Of a stretch of DNA of 64,000 nt, positions 26,811 to 35,058 are shown piece after piece (position 1 is the first letter of the stretch; each line of letters starts with the position of its first letter). This DNA is from Bacillota bacterium. Lineage in GTDB: Bacteria > Bacillota > Clostridia > Christensenellales > Aristaeellaceae. Both the position numbers and the translations under genes were made by a program. Below the pieces are notes generated by a model. That model was not told where the DNA came from and did no database searches. It saw nothing but the letters and a program-made list of their open reading frames with translations. The DNA lies in the NCBI GenBank assembly GCA_023436585.1, contig JAEZIN010000008.1:62001-126000 (forward strand). The letters run 5' to 3'.

Positions 26811-26939
26811 GGTGTCGCCTTCCTTGGTACAAAGTGGTTTTCCCGCTTCAGATTATACCACAGGGAGCGCCGTTTCGCGCATGTTCTGCCTTCCTTGCGG
26901 AAAGAATGGATTTGATTCAATTTCAAAGGAGCGATGCGC

Positions 26940-28181
26940 GTGAACCCATTTACTCTAAAGCCCATGAATATGGCAGACGGTTTCATGGATTGGAATCAAA
27001 TGTATCCCAAATCCTATGACAAGAATGAAATCGATCCCTATACCCGGGACCGGGTCATCCTCATGAACGGCACGGAGTTTGAGGCCGTGTGGTTCTCCCA
27101 CCAGTTCTCCCGGCATGAGACCTGCAACGACCTGCGCAGGGAACTGGCCGTAGTACGCCGCCAGGAGCAGCAGCAGCAGAAAAAAATATCCAACCTAAAA
27201 CCGCTCAACGAAAACCTGCTGGAGCACACCATCGGCTACGAACAGCTGGCCGTGGACCTGACCGCCGCACTGGCCCAGTGCGAAAAGGATGCCTCCGTAA
27301 AATCCGCCCTGGACTTCGCGCTGCTGGAGGATTTTGACCACCTGTACCGCTATGCGGACCTTTTGGAGATGGAACAGGGTATAAAGGCCGAAAAGCTGGT
27401 GGGGCATTACACCGAGATCATGCCCGGCCGACCCACCATTTCCGAGCACAGGTACCCCTTTGACGCGCTGCCCGCCCCCGTGGATTTCAAGACCGCCGAC
27501 ATCGGCACCAGGCTGCATGTGGGCATCATCACCGCCGCCGAGCAGCAGACCATGAACTATTACATGAACGTGGGCACGTTCTACACCTCCGACCTGGGCC
27601 GGCGCCTGTACCAGGAGATTGCCCTGATCGAGGAGCAGCATGTGACCCAATACGGCGGCCTGCTGGATGTGAAGTGCACCTGGCTGGAAAGCTGGGTCAT
27701 GCATGAATACACCGAGGCATACCTGTACTGGTCCGTCATGCAGGATGAAACGGACCCCTACATCAAAAAGGTGTGGGAACAGTGCTTTGACATGGAGGTT
27801 TCCCACTTGCACAAGGCTGCCCAGTTGCTAGCCCAGCGCGAAAACAAGCAGTGGCAGCAGGTGGTGGGCAACGGCGATTTCCCGCAGCCATTGAAGTTCA
27901 AGTCCAACATCGACTATGTCCGCGGTGTCATGAACATGGTGGAATTCTCAGCCGAGAAGGAGATCTACAAGCCCGTCAACATGCTGCCAAGGGATTACGA
28001 ATTCTTCAAGTATCAAAACAAGGTGAACCATGACACGGGCACCGTGCCCAGCCATCAGGTCATCGATATGTACATCCGCCAAAAGGGCCAGGATTACCGC
28101 TGGGAAACAGCGCCCAACCCCATACCCGAGCTTCAAAACCGCAAAGCCGACAACACCCGCGTGGGCCGGACCGTGCAGTAA
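26940..28181 (+). CDS. Ferritin-like (diiron-type) protein of unknown function
   Basis: 413 aa, not a classical ferritin or catalase. Several long helices carry carboxylate/His pairs that look like a four-helix diiron or dimanganese site: NLLEHTIGYEQLAVDL, LLEDFDHLYRYADLLEME, IEEQHVTQYGGLLD, EYTEAYLYWSVMQDE and MEVSHLHKAAQLL. The last three resemble ExxH motifs. A conserved hypothetical family of this kind occurs in Clostridia. The GTG at 26940 has AAAGGAG at 8 nt; an ATG at 26934 is too close to it. Monocistronic, with its own terminator. Oxygen or peroxide handling is a guess. Confidence 0.65.
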   Translation: MNPFTLKPMNMADGFMDWNQMYPKSYDKNEIDPYTRDRVILMNGTEFEAVWFSHQFSRHETCNDLRRELAVVRRQEQQQQKKISNLKPLNENLLEHTIGYEQLAVDLTAALAQCEKDASVKSALDFALLEDFDHLYRYADLLEMEQGIKAEKLVGHYTEIMPGRPTISEHRYPFDALPAPVDFKTADIGTRLHVGIITAAEQQTMNYYMNVGTFYTSDLGRRLYQEIALIEEQHVTQYGGLLDVKCTWLESWVMHEYTEAYLYWSVMQDETDPYIKKVWEQCFDMEVSHLHKAAQLLAQRENKQWQQVVGNGDFPQPLKFKSNIDYVRGVMNMVEFSAEKEIYKPVNMLPRDYEFFKYQNKVNHDTGTVPSHQVIDMYIRQKGQDYRWETAPNPIPELQNRKADNTRVGRTVQ

Positions 28182-28198
28182 GCAAGGATAGTGCAGCA

Positions 28199-28234
28199 GG
28201 GAGGGCTTCTTTTGCGAAAGAAGCCCTCCTTTCC
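28199..28234 (+). terminator. Intrinsic terminator of the ferritin-like gene
   Basis: A long stem GGAGGGCTTCTTT/AAAGAAGCCCTCC with a short loop followed by TTTCCC. Confidence 0.88.
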
Positions 28235-28338
28235 CTTCAAGCACGGCACCTGCGGGCTGCCTTGCGGCAGGCAATTGCCTCACGCTGCCAGGAACCACCC
28301 CGGATTGCCCCTCATAGGATGCCAGGGGAGGGAGGAGT

Positions 28339-28596
28339 TTGAGAAGCAGCTTGTTTACCGATACCCAGGATTTTGACAAGGAATGGGCATGCCCGCCGGA
28401 TAAGATTTGCGTGTGCCTCCGGCTGGACAGACAATTTTTTGAGGATTTGTGCTACCGTGCCGCCGGACAGGGCCTGACCTCCAGCCAGTACATGGAGCAG
28501 ACCATAAAAGCCTGGGAAGCCTTATCAGGGAGCCTGCCCAACACCACGCCGGGAACGAATCTCCCGGCCGGGGGATTTACCGGACCTGAAAACTGA
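28339..28596 (+). CDS. Small protein, possibly ribbon-helix-helix
   Basis: 85 aa. The middle (ICVCLRLDRQFFEDLCYRAA, then LTSSQYMEQTIKAW) has the strand-helix-helix pattern of Arc/CopG-type RHH proteins, with a Gly/Pro/Thr-rich tail. The TTG start follows a purine-rich GGGGAGGGAGGAG. A strong terminator directly downstream supports a real gene. A DNA-binding role is inferred only. Confidence 0.55.
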   Translation: MRSSLFTDTQDFDKEWACPPDKICVCLRLDRQFFEDLCYRAAGQGLTSSQYMEQTIKAWEALSGSLPNTTPGTNLPAGGFTGPEN

Positions 28597-28603
28597 AAAA
28601 TTG

Positions 28604-28642
28604 AAACCCGCTCCCATCCCACAGGACGAGAGCGGGTTTTTT
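28604..28642 (+). terminator. Intrinsic terminator after the small RHH-like gene
   Basis: AACCCGCTC pairs with GAGCGGGTT, followed by TTTT. Confidence 0.88.
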
Positions 28643-28725
28643 ATGGTATAGGAAACAGGATGAATCTCAAAGAGGAGCAACGGAGCTGTCTCCTATTCGG
28701 TATCTATCGCATCCTGATTCTTAGC

Positions 28726-28788
28726 GATGCTCCCGAAGGTCCAGCTGACAGGAAAGCCCTGGCCGCCCTTGCGGGGGCGAAATCCCCT
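28726..28788 (+). repeat. Dispersed intergenic repeat, copy B
   Basis: Matches copy A (13705-13766) through CCCGAAGGTCCAG, GGAAAGCCCTGG and GGGGCGAAA. It sits between the convergent RHH-like and peptidoglycan-binding genes; nothing else is seen in 28643-28851. Confidence 0.6.
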
Positions 28789-28851
28789 TAAACCAATCAG
28801 TCATGCGAGGAATAACGCAGTATGGTACAGCAAGGTCATTTTCTCGAAAGG

Positions 28852-29946
28852 TCACGGAAACAGCCTGCCATAGGTTACCGGGCCTACGATGCCATCCACC
28901 TTGATCCCCTGATCCTCCTGGAAAGCCAGTACGGCTGCATGGGTCAGCTTGCCGAATATGCCATCCGCATCGTCATTCAAATAACCCAGCACAATCAGCC
29001 TTGCCTGAACGGCGGCTACATCATCTCCGCTGGAACCCTGCTTCAGGTAATGGGCCTGGGGCGGTTTGGGTACAAGGGACGCGGCGCCGGCGTTCAGCTT
29101 CTTCCAGGTTACAGGTCCTACGATACCATCCTGCTCAATATTCGCATTGTGCTGGTACAGGATCACCGTGCTGTGGGTGATGTCCCCAAAGATTCCGTCG
29201 ATGGGGCCAGGCGCATACCCCAGCTCCTTGAGCCTCTTTTGAAGCTTGCGAACGTCGTCCCCGCGCATGCCTTTTTCCAGATAGCGCGTTCCTGTTCCAG
29301 GATCACTTGCGGAGCCGCCCCCGATGCTGCCGGCCGGCACGCTGTATTCCGTCAGGTCCAGCATGTGCAGCGTCTGCGGCCCGGCGACCCCGTCCTGGGT
29401 GATAGCAAACAGCTCCTGGGCGGCGATTACAGCCTTGCGGGTAGTCTCCGTGAAGGTGGTGGACAAAGGCCCGTCATACACGCCCAAGTCCTGCAGTACC
29501 TTGTGCAGTTCTTTCACCGCGGCACCCTTGCTCCCCTTGCGCAGCGTGGGGGTTTTCAGCAGCACCGTATCTGGGGCATCCGTCCCGGTGTATTTGATGG
29601 TAAAGGCGATGGAGCTCTTTGCGTTGCGTGACTGGCCGAAATTCCGCAGCACGAACTTGTTTGTGCCAGGCTGGCAGTCCACCGCGAAGGTACCGGAGTC
29701 ACCGGACAGCTGCAGGGATTTGGGCGCCAGCCACACCCCCTTGTACTGGTGCTCCAGCACATAGGTATAGCCGTCCGCGCCGGTAAAATGGATAAAGGCG
29801 TGGGAGTCGGCAGTGGAAGCAGGGTAATCCTCCAGGTCAAACTCGGGTAAGGTAGCATTGTCATTGAACTTTTCGCCAAGGGCTGCCATGGGTACAAGCA
29901 AGCAAATCAAAAGGATCACCAGCAGGCGGCAGATGGTATGTTTCAT
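28852..29946 (-). CDS. Secreted protein with three peptidoglycan-binding domains
   Basis: 364 aa. A signal peptide (LLVILLICLLVPMAALG) is followed by a roughly 100-aa beta-rich domain. Three PG_binding_1 repeats then follow: LRKGSKGAAVKELHKVLQDLG, LEKGMRGDDVRKLQKRLKELG and LKQGSSGDDVAAVQARLIVLG regions, each with a DGIFG- or DGPLS-like turn and TRKAV/THSTV/THAAV. There is no catalytic domain, so it probably binds cell wall or spore cortex. It is transcribed divergently from an orphan holin-like gene 200 nt away, which may be functionally linked. Confidence 0.85.
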   Translation of the reverse strand: MKHTICRLLVILLICLLVPMAALGEKFNDNATLPEFDLEDYPASTADSHAFIHFTGADGYTYVLEHQYKGVWLAPKSLQLSGDSGTFAVDCQPGTNKFVLRNFGQSRNAKSSIAFTIKYTGTDAPDTVLLKTPTLRKGSKGAAVKELHKVLQDLGVYDGPLSTTFTETTRKAVIAAQELFAITQDGVAGPQTLHMLDLTEYSVPAGSIGGGSASDPGTGTRYLEKGMRGDDVRKLQKRLKELGYAPGPIDGIFGDITHSTVILYQHNANIEQDGIVGPVTWKKLNAGAASLVPKPPQAHYLKQGSSGDDVAAVQARLIVLGYLNDDADGIFGKLTHAAVLAFQEDQGIKVDGIVGPVTYGRLFP

Positions 29947-30090
29947 GGCTCACTCCTCCACATTCCGTTGGGCTCAGCCGTTCACCTAGGCATTGTTGAT
30001 AAACGGTATGCGTGAAGACCTGCAAGTAGAAGAAATACATGTAAACATTTGTCCAAGCTTTTTATCCGTTTTGCGCATGCCATCAGCATG

Positions 30091-30119
30091 TCAATTTTCC
30101 CTGCACGCGCGCATACAAT
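30091..30119 (+). promoter_or_regulatory. Candidate sigma-E promoter of the holin-like gene
   Basis: TCAATTT, 14-bp spacer, CATACAAT. The -10 matches the sigma-E consensus CATACAHT exactly; the -35 matches KMATATT at five of seven positions. Confidence 0.4.
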
Positions 30120-30150
30120 TGCGTAAGGAATTGAGAAAGGAGAGGAGATC

Positions 30151-30354
30151 ATGCAGGAAACGCAAAGCCGCTGGCGTTCCAAGGCCGCCTGGGCTTCCCT
30201 TCTGGGCCTAGTGGGCCTTATTTTCAGCAATTATGGCCTCTACAACCTGCTGGGAATCACTAATGAAACATGGCAGACGATTGTGGAAGCGCTGCTGGCC
30301 GCGTTGGTGGCCTTCGGTGTGCTCAACAATCCCACCGACCCGGCCCACTTCTAG
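30151..30354 (+). CDS. Holin-like small membrane protein (phiLC3 type)
   Basis: 67 aa. A basic N-terminus (QSRWRSKAAWASLLGLVGL) and a second hydrophobic helix (IVEALLAALVAFGVLNNPTD) give two membrane segments with the NNPTD-type end seen in phiLC3-family holins. AAAGGAG precedes the ATG by 8 nt and a terminator follows. No other phage gene is nearby, so it is an orphan or domesticated holin. Confidence 0.7.
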   Translation: MQETQSRWRSKAAWASLLGLVGLIFSNYGLYNLLGITNETWQTIVEALLAALVAFGVLNNPTDPAHF

Positions 30355-30391
30355 GTTCGCCGGATAGAAGGCAGCGGAATACATACATCAA

Positions 30392-30424
30392 GGAGCGGCC
30401 CCATGCGGAGCCGCCTCTTTTTTT
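30392..30424 (+). terminator. Terminator after the holin-like gene
   Basis: GAGCGGC pairs imperfectly with GCCGCCTC and is followed by a seven-T run. Confidence 0.75.
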
Positions 30425-30508
30425 GCCTGCCTTGCACGGCACGGCAGTATCACCGTTCCCTCAAAATATCCGCCGGGCGGATATTCCCCGGCTATTTTAG
30501 GGAAAATC

Positions 30509-30537
30509 TGGACAAGCGCGGCAAAAAGACGTATCAT
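30509..30537 (+). promoter_or_regulatory. Probable promoter of the zinc-ribbon membrane protein gene
   Basis: TGGACA, 17-bp spacer, TATCAT, about 45 nt upstream of the ATG. Confidence 0.5.
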
Positions 30538-30582
30538 ATAGAATAACATGGATAAGGTGCGATATATAAGGAGGCGTCCCGC

Positions 30583-30987
30583 ATGAGCGAAAATTGCGTT
30601 CACAAGCCGGATGTAAACTGCGGATCGTTCTTCAGGCGGTATTTCCGCAAGGACGGCATCCTGAGCATGAGCTTCCGCTGCCGCGCCTGCGGCGGGGAGA
30701 TCCGCTTCGTGAAAAAACCCATATACCGGCTTTTTGATGTGCTGATCTGGATTGTATTGATCGCCTTCATGCTCCTGGCCCGCCTTTTAAGGGAAAGCGC
30801 GGCCGCGTACATGCCCCTTTGGGTGTACATTCTCCTCGCGGTGGCGGCTGTTTCGCTGCTGGGGCTTTTGCTGGATATGGCAAAGGAGTGGTTTTTACTC
30901 AAGGCAGGCAGGTTTGAAGCTGTCAAACCGGAGCCGGCCGCGGAGGAAGATCCGAAGGACAGCGAACCCAAAATCACCGAGGAGTAA
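30583..30987 (+). CDS. Zinc-ribbon-like two-helix membrane protein
   Basis: 134 aa. The N-terminus has FRCRACGGEIRF (CxxC) and two further Cys earlier, possibly one metal-binding ribbon. Two membrane segments follow (LFDVLIWIVLIAFMLLARLL and YILLAVAAVSLLGLLL), then an acidic tail. The family is not recognised. It has its own promoter and terminator. Confidence 0.65.
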   Translation: MSENCVHKPDVNCGSFFRRYFRKDGILSMSFRCRACGGEIRFVKKPIYRLFDVLIWIVLIAFMLLARLLRESAAAYMPLWVYILLAVAAVSLLGLLLDMAKEWFLLKAGRFEAVKPEPAAEEDPKDSEPKITEE

Positions 30988-30999
30988 GCAGCTTTCGCG

Positions 31000-31030
31000 C
31001 CGCCCGAAACATTCGGGCGGTTTTGCTTTT
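31000..31030 (+). terminator. Intrinsic terminator upstream of cca
   Basis: CCGCCCGAA/TTCGGGCGG with an ACA loop followed by TTTTGCTTTT. Confidence 0.88.
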
Positions 31031-31115
31031 GCCGTCCTGCGGCTGCAACGGTGCTGGCGGCGATTTGGGAAAAATGGTATACTCAAAAAAGCAAACTCAT
31101 AAAGGCGATGAGCGA

Positions 31116-32468
31116 ATGATCGATCTGCCGCAAGGCGTTTCCCTGATTATAAGGGAATTGGAAACCTGGGGATATGAAGCCTGGGCCGTGGGCGGCTGCG
31201 TGCGGGACAGCCTTTTAGGCCTTCTCCCCCACGACTGGGATGTATGCACCAGCGCCAGGCCGGAGCAGGTCTTATCGGTGTTCAAAGGGCGGCGCGTTAT
31301 AGAAACGGGGATCAGGCACGGCACGGTGACCGTCCTGCTGGATGGTGTTCCCTATGAAGTGACCACCTACCGCACGGAGGGGGCATACCTGGACAGCAGG
31401 CGCCCGGACAGCGTATCCTTTGTGACCAGCCTGGAGGAAGATTTGAGCCGCCGGGATTTTACCGTGAATGCCATGGCCTACCACCCCCAAAGAGGGCTGT
31501 ATGACACCTTTGGCGGGGCGGAAGACCTGAAAAGCAAAATCATCCGCTGCGTGGGCGACCCTGTATTGCGCTTTTCGGAGGACGCGCTTCGGATCATGCG
31601 CGCGCTGCGCTTTTCCGCCACGTACGGCTTTTCCATTGAGGAAAAAACATCGCAGGCCCTTATGGACTTAAGGGACCGCCTCCTATTGATCGCCCCGGAG
31701 CGCGTACGGGAAGAACTGATGCGCCTGATCGTGGGCGTTGGCGCCGCGGATGTATTGAGGGCGTATGCAAAAGTCCTGTTCGCCGTCCTGCCGGAGCTTT
31801 CACCCATGCATGGCCACCCGCAGTTTAACCCGTATCATCATCTGGATATATGGGAGCATACCCTTGCGGCCATGCAGGCCATCCCGCCGGAGCCAGCGCT
31901 CCGCCTTACCATGCTCCTTCACGACGCCGGCAAGCCCGCCCGCTTTGCAAGGGACGAGAATGGCATAGGCCATTTTTATGGCCATCCGAAGGAAAGCTGC
32001 AGGCTCGCCGGAGAGATCATGATCAGGCTGCGCTTTGACAACCAAACCCTTAAAACGGTGGAGGAGCTGGTGCTGCATCATGACGCCGATATCCCTCCCA
32101 GGAGAAAAAATATACTCCGCTGGCTGAACCGCATTGGGGAAACCCGGCTTTGGCAGCTGATAAAGGTCATGCGGGCGGATGCCTCCGCACAGCACCCGGA
32201 CAAGCGGGAAGAGAAGCTGCTCGGCATCGAAGAACTGGAAAGGTGCCTTGCAGATGTACTGCAAAAAGGCCTTCCCTACCGGCTGAAGGATCTTGCCGTT
32301 ACCGGCAATGACCTTTCGGCCGTGGGCATCCCGCCTGGGCCGGAGCTGGGACGGCTGCTAAGCACGCTGCTGGGCAAGGTGATGGACGGGGAATTGCCCA
32401 ATGAAAAAGAAGCACTGCTGAATGCAGCATCCAAAAAGCAGCCTACAAACGCAGGAGAAAAGGCATAA
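31116..32468 (+). CDS. cca: CCA-adding tRNA nucleotidyltransferase
   Basis: 450 aa of the class II poly(A) polymerase/CCA family. AVGGCVRDSLLGLLPHDWDV holds the nucleotide site with the DxD, and RRDFTVNAMAYH and GDPVLRFSEDALRIMRALRF are signature motifs. An HD-type domain follows (HLDIWEHTL, MLLHDAGKPA). It matures or repairs tRNA 3' ends. The ATG at 31116 has AAAGG upstream and gives the family start; the frame is open from 31023. A TATACT -10 lies at 31079-31084. Confidence 0.92.
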   Translation: MIDLPQGVSLIIRELETWGYEAWAVGGCVRDSLLGLLPHDWDVCTSARPEQVLSVFKGRRVIETGIRHGTVTVLLDGVPYEVTTYRTEGAYLDSRRPDSVSFVTSLEEDLSRRDFTVNAMAYHPQRGLYDTFGGAEDLKSKIIRCVGDPVLRFSEDALRIMRALRFSATYGFSIEEKTSQALMDLRDRLLLIAPERVREELMRLIVGVGAADVLRAYAKVLFAVLPELSPMHGHPQFNPYHHLDIWEHTLAAMQAIPPEPALRLTMLLHDAGKPARFARDENGIGHFYGHPKESCRLAGEIMIRLRFDNQTLKTVEELVLHHDADIPPRRKNILRWLNRIGETRLWQLIKVMRADASAQHPDKREEKLLGIEELERCLADVLQKGLPYRLKDLAVTGNDLSAVGIPPGPELGRLLSTLLGKVMDGELPNEKEALLNAASKKQPTNAGEKA

Positions 32469-32594
32469 GTCTTATCCTGCGTTTTCCTTTTCACCGCTGC
32501 GATAAAGCCATGGAGGAAGGTTTGATTTGACCATATTCCACAGGCGGCAAATCCTTCCTTTGGTGAATATTGAGAGATATTCGCCATACGTATA

Positions 32595-32623
32595 TTGTGT
32601 TTGTAAGTTTTATGTATTATACT
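32595..32623 (+). promoter_or_regulatory. Promoter of the ABC importer operon
   Basis: TTGTGT, 17-bp spacer, TATACT, about 60 nt upstream of the binding-protein ATG. Confidence 0.55.
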
Positions 32624-32687
32624 TGTAAGTAAACGGGAAGCAGCCTATTTGCATCCCAGAATAATGGAAAATCGGAGGCAACCATCC

Positions 32688-33689
32688 ATGAAAAAGCTCC
32701 TTTCCTTGCTGCTGGCAGCCATCCTGGTATTGGGCCTTGGTGCCACCGCGTTGGCCGAAGGCGAACTGTTCATCGTCTCCCCCAACAGCGACGGGCTCTT
32801 GTCCATCATCCCCAAGTTTGAAGAAAAGACCGGCATCAAAGTAACGGTGGAATCCCTGGGCACCGGCGACGCCATGAAGCGCATCGCCACCGAAGTGGAA
32901 AACCCCACCTTTGACCTCATGTACGGCGGCTCCCTGGCCAATTATGTGGCCAACAAGGACCTGTTCCAGGATTACCTGTCCCCCGAAGATGCGAACCTGA
33001 TGCCCGAATATCAGAACAAGCTGGGCTATTGCACCAACTACACCGTGGACGGCTCCGTGCTGCTGGTGAATACCGAGCTGCTGGCCGGCCTGGGCATTGA
33101 GATCACCGGCTATGCCGATCTTTTGAAGCCTGAACTGAAGGACAAGATCGTCACCGCCGACCCCACCGCTTCCTCCTCCGCCTTCTGCCAGCTCACCAAC
33201 ATGCTGCTGGCCATGGGCGGCTATGAGTCCGAAGAAGCCTGGACCTACGTCGACAGCCTCTTCAAGAACATCAACGGCAAGGTCGTCAGCTCCTCCAGCG
33301 CGGTATACAAGGGAGTGTACAACGGCGAATACGTCGTGGGCCTCACCTATGAAGACCCCTGCGTCACCCTTCTGAAAGACGGCGCCACCAACGTTAAGAT
33401 CGTTTACCCCGTGGAAGGCACCGTGTTCCTGCCCGCCCAGATCGGCATCGTGAAAAACGCCAAGAATGTGGCCAACGCTCAGGCCTTTGTGGACTTCATG
33501 CTCAGCGAGGAAGCCCAAATCTTCCTGGCCGAGAACACCACCAGCCGCCCCATCCGCGTTGTGGAAGCCGGCAACGAATACATGACCCCCATGGCCGACA
33601 TCAAGCTGATCTTTGAAGATTCCGACTATGTCACAAGCCATACCGCGGAGCTCAAGGAAAAGGTCCAGGAAATCATGATGGGCATCTAA
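32688..33689 (+). CDS. ABC importer solute-binding protein (iron/AEP/polyamine class)
   Basis: 333 aa. A signal peptide (MKKLLSLLLAAILVLGLGAT, cleavage near ALAEG) precedes a type II binding-protein fold like FbpA and 2-aminoethylphosphonate-binding proteins: FDLMYGGSLANYV, LKDKIVTADPTASSSAFC and SSSSAVYKGVYNGEYVVGLTYED. The signal lacks a lipobox Cys. GGAGG precedes the ATG. The complete importer follows; ligand (ferric iron, phosphonate or similar) cannot be decided. A five-hairpin element separates it from the ATPase gene. Confidence 0.85.
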   Translation: MKKLLSLLLAAILVLGLGATALAEGELFIVSPNSDGLLSIIPKFEEKTGIKVTVESLGTGDAMKRIATEVENPTFDLMYGGSLANYVANKDLFQDYLSPEDANLMPEYQNKLGYCTNYTVDGSVLLVNTELLAGLGIEITGYADLLKPELKDKIVTADPTASSSAFCQLTNMLLAMGGYESEEAWTYVDSLFKNINGKVVSSSSAVYKGVYNGEYVVGLTYEDPCVTLLKDGATNVKIVYPVEGTVFLPAQIGIVKNAKNVANAQAFVDFMLSEEAQIFLAENTTSRPIRVVEAGNEYMTPMADIKLIFEDSDYVTSHTAELKEKVQEIMMGI

Positions 33690-33695
33690 CCCGAT

Positions 33696-33867
33696 TCGTG
33701 CAAAGCAGGCTTTGCACGAGTTGCACAATTCACCTGCAAAGCTTACAGCTTTGCGGCCGGTGAATTGTGTAAGGAACGCTTGCTTCGCAAGCACCCGCCC
33801 ACCCGGCAATGCCGGGTGAGACGATTACAAACGAGGGACTTCGGCCCCTCGTTGCTCCCCCCCGAAG
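33696..33867 (+). repeat. Five-hairpin element, copy 2 (after the ABC binding-protein gene)
   Basis: Starts 7 nt after the stop codon, same strand as the operon. Hairpins: TCGTGCAAAGC stem; outer CACAATTCACC with inner GCAAAGC; GCTTGC-TTC-GCAAGC; ACCCGGC/GCCGGGT; AACGAGGG stem. It keeps TAAGGAA and ACGATTACAA exactly as in copy 1, while stems 1, 2 and 4 differ from copy 1 by paired changes. Confidence 0.8.
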
Positions 33868-33880
33868 GCTGCTCAAAGCC

Positions 33881-33911
33881 TGGGGCATGCCTACCCTCAT
33901 TAGGCATGCCC
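33881..33911 (+). terminator. Terminator-like hairpin inside the ABC operon
   Basis: GGGGCATGCCTA pairs with TAGGCATGCCCC, followed only by TTT. Between binding-protein and ATPase genes such a hairpin could lower downstream expression and give excess binding protein. Confidence 0.6.
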
Positions 33912-33954
33912 CTTTCCAATTTATACGATTTATATAAGCAAAGGAGCGTCGCCC

Positions 33955-35058
33955 TTGAGCGTATCCATCACTTTTTCAGACGTCGTGAAAAAATACGGCG
34001 ACAACATCATCATTCCGGACTTATCGCTTTCGGTACGAAAGGGAGAATTCTTTACGCTGCTGGGCCCCTCCGGGTGCGGCAAGACGACGCTATTGCGCAT
34101 GGTTGCGGGTTTCAACAGCATCGAGGGCGGAAAAATCGCCTTTGACAGCCAGGTTATCAACGACATTCCTCCCGCCAAGCGCAACATTGGCATGGTGTTC
34201 CAAAATTATGCCGTTTTCCCTCACATGACCGTGCGGCAAAACGTGGGCTTCGGCCTGACCAACAGGGGCCTTTCCAAAGAGGAGATTACAAAGCGGGTGG
34301 ACGCCATCCTTCATACGGTGAAGATCACCGAGTTCGCTTCGCGTATGCCCGACCGGCTCTCCGGCGGACAGCAGCAGCGCGTGGCGCTGGCCAGGGCCAT
34401 CGTCATCCACCCCAACGTGCTGTTGATGGATGAGCCCCTTTCCAACCTGGATGCCAAGCTGCGCATTGAAATGCGCAACGCCATCAAGCTGATTCAAAAG
34501 GAAGTGGGGATCACCACCGTCTACGTGACCCACGACCAGGAGGAGGCCATGGCCGTCTCCGACCGCATCGCGGTCATGGACAAGGGCGTCATCCAGCAGG
34601 TGGGCACGCCCAAGGCCATCTACCAGCGGCCCGCCAACCTGTTTGTGGCCAACTTCATCGGCCGCAGCAACACCCTGGATGCCGATTTGAGCATGGATGG
34701 GCAGCCGTTTTTGACCTTCGGGAACGGCTACAAGGTGCCCTATGCTTACCTGCGCCAAGAGGTGAATGCTTCGCAAAAGGTGAAGGTGTCCGTACGGCCC
34801 GAGGAGTTCGTGCTGGAGCAGAACAAGGAAGGCATTGAGGGCGAAATTCTCTCCAGCGTGTTCCTGGGCTTGAACACCACCTATTTTGTGAAACTCTTTA
34901 ACGGTGACACCGTAGAGATTGTGGAGGAAAGCTCCATTTCCAGCATCCTGGAAAGCGGCACCAAGGTGCATTTGAGCCTCAAGCTGGACAAGATCAACGT
35001 TTTTGAGGAAAGCGGCCGGGAGAGCCTTACTGCGGGGGTGTTAAGCGATGCGCGCTAA
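33955..35058 (+). CDS. ABC importer ATP-binding protein (FbpC/PotA class)
   Basis: 367 aa. Walker A GPSGCGKTT, signature LSGGQQQRVALARA, Walker B VLLMDEPLSNLDA and switch His in YVTHDQEEAM. A C-terminal TOBE regulatory domain covers about residues 240-350. The start is a TTG with AAAGGAG 8 nt upstream. It overlaps the permease gene by 11 nt. Confidence 0.93.
   Translation: MSVSITFSDVVKKYGDNIIIPDLSLSVRKGEFFTLLGPSGCGKTTLLRMVAGFNSIEGGKIAFDSQVINDIPPAKRNIGMVFQNYAVFPHMTVRQNVGFGLTNRGLSKEEITKRVDAILHTVKITEFASRMPDRLSGGQQQRVALARAIVIHPNVLLMDEPLSNLDAKLRIEMRNAIKLIQKEVGITTVYVTHDQEEAMAVSDRIAVMDKGVIQQVGTPKAIYQRPANLFVANFIGRSNTLDADLSMDGQPFLTFGNGYKVPYAYLRQEVNASQKVKVSVRPEEFVLEQNKEGIEGEILSSVFLGLNTTYFVKLFNGDTVEIVEESSISSILESGTKVHLSLKLDKINVFEESGRESLTAGVLSDAR

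Noticed and set aside
30151..30354. Prophage remnant
   Set aside because: Apart from the holin-like gene no phage structural, integrase or endolysin gene is nearby, so a prophage is not supported.
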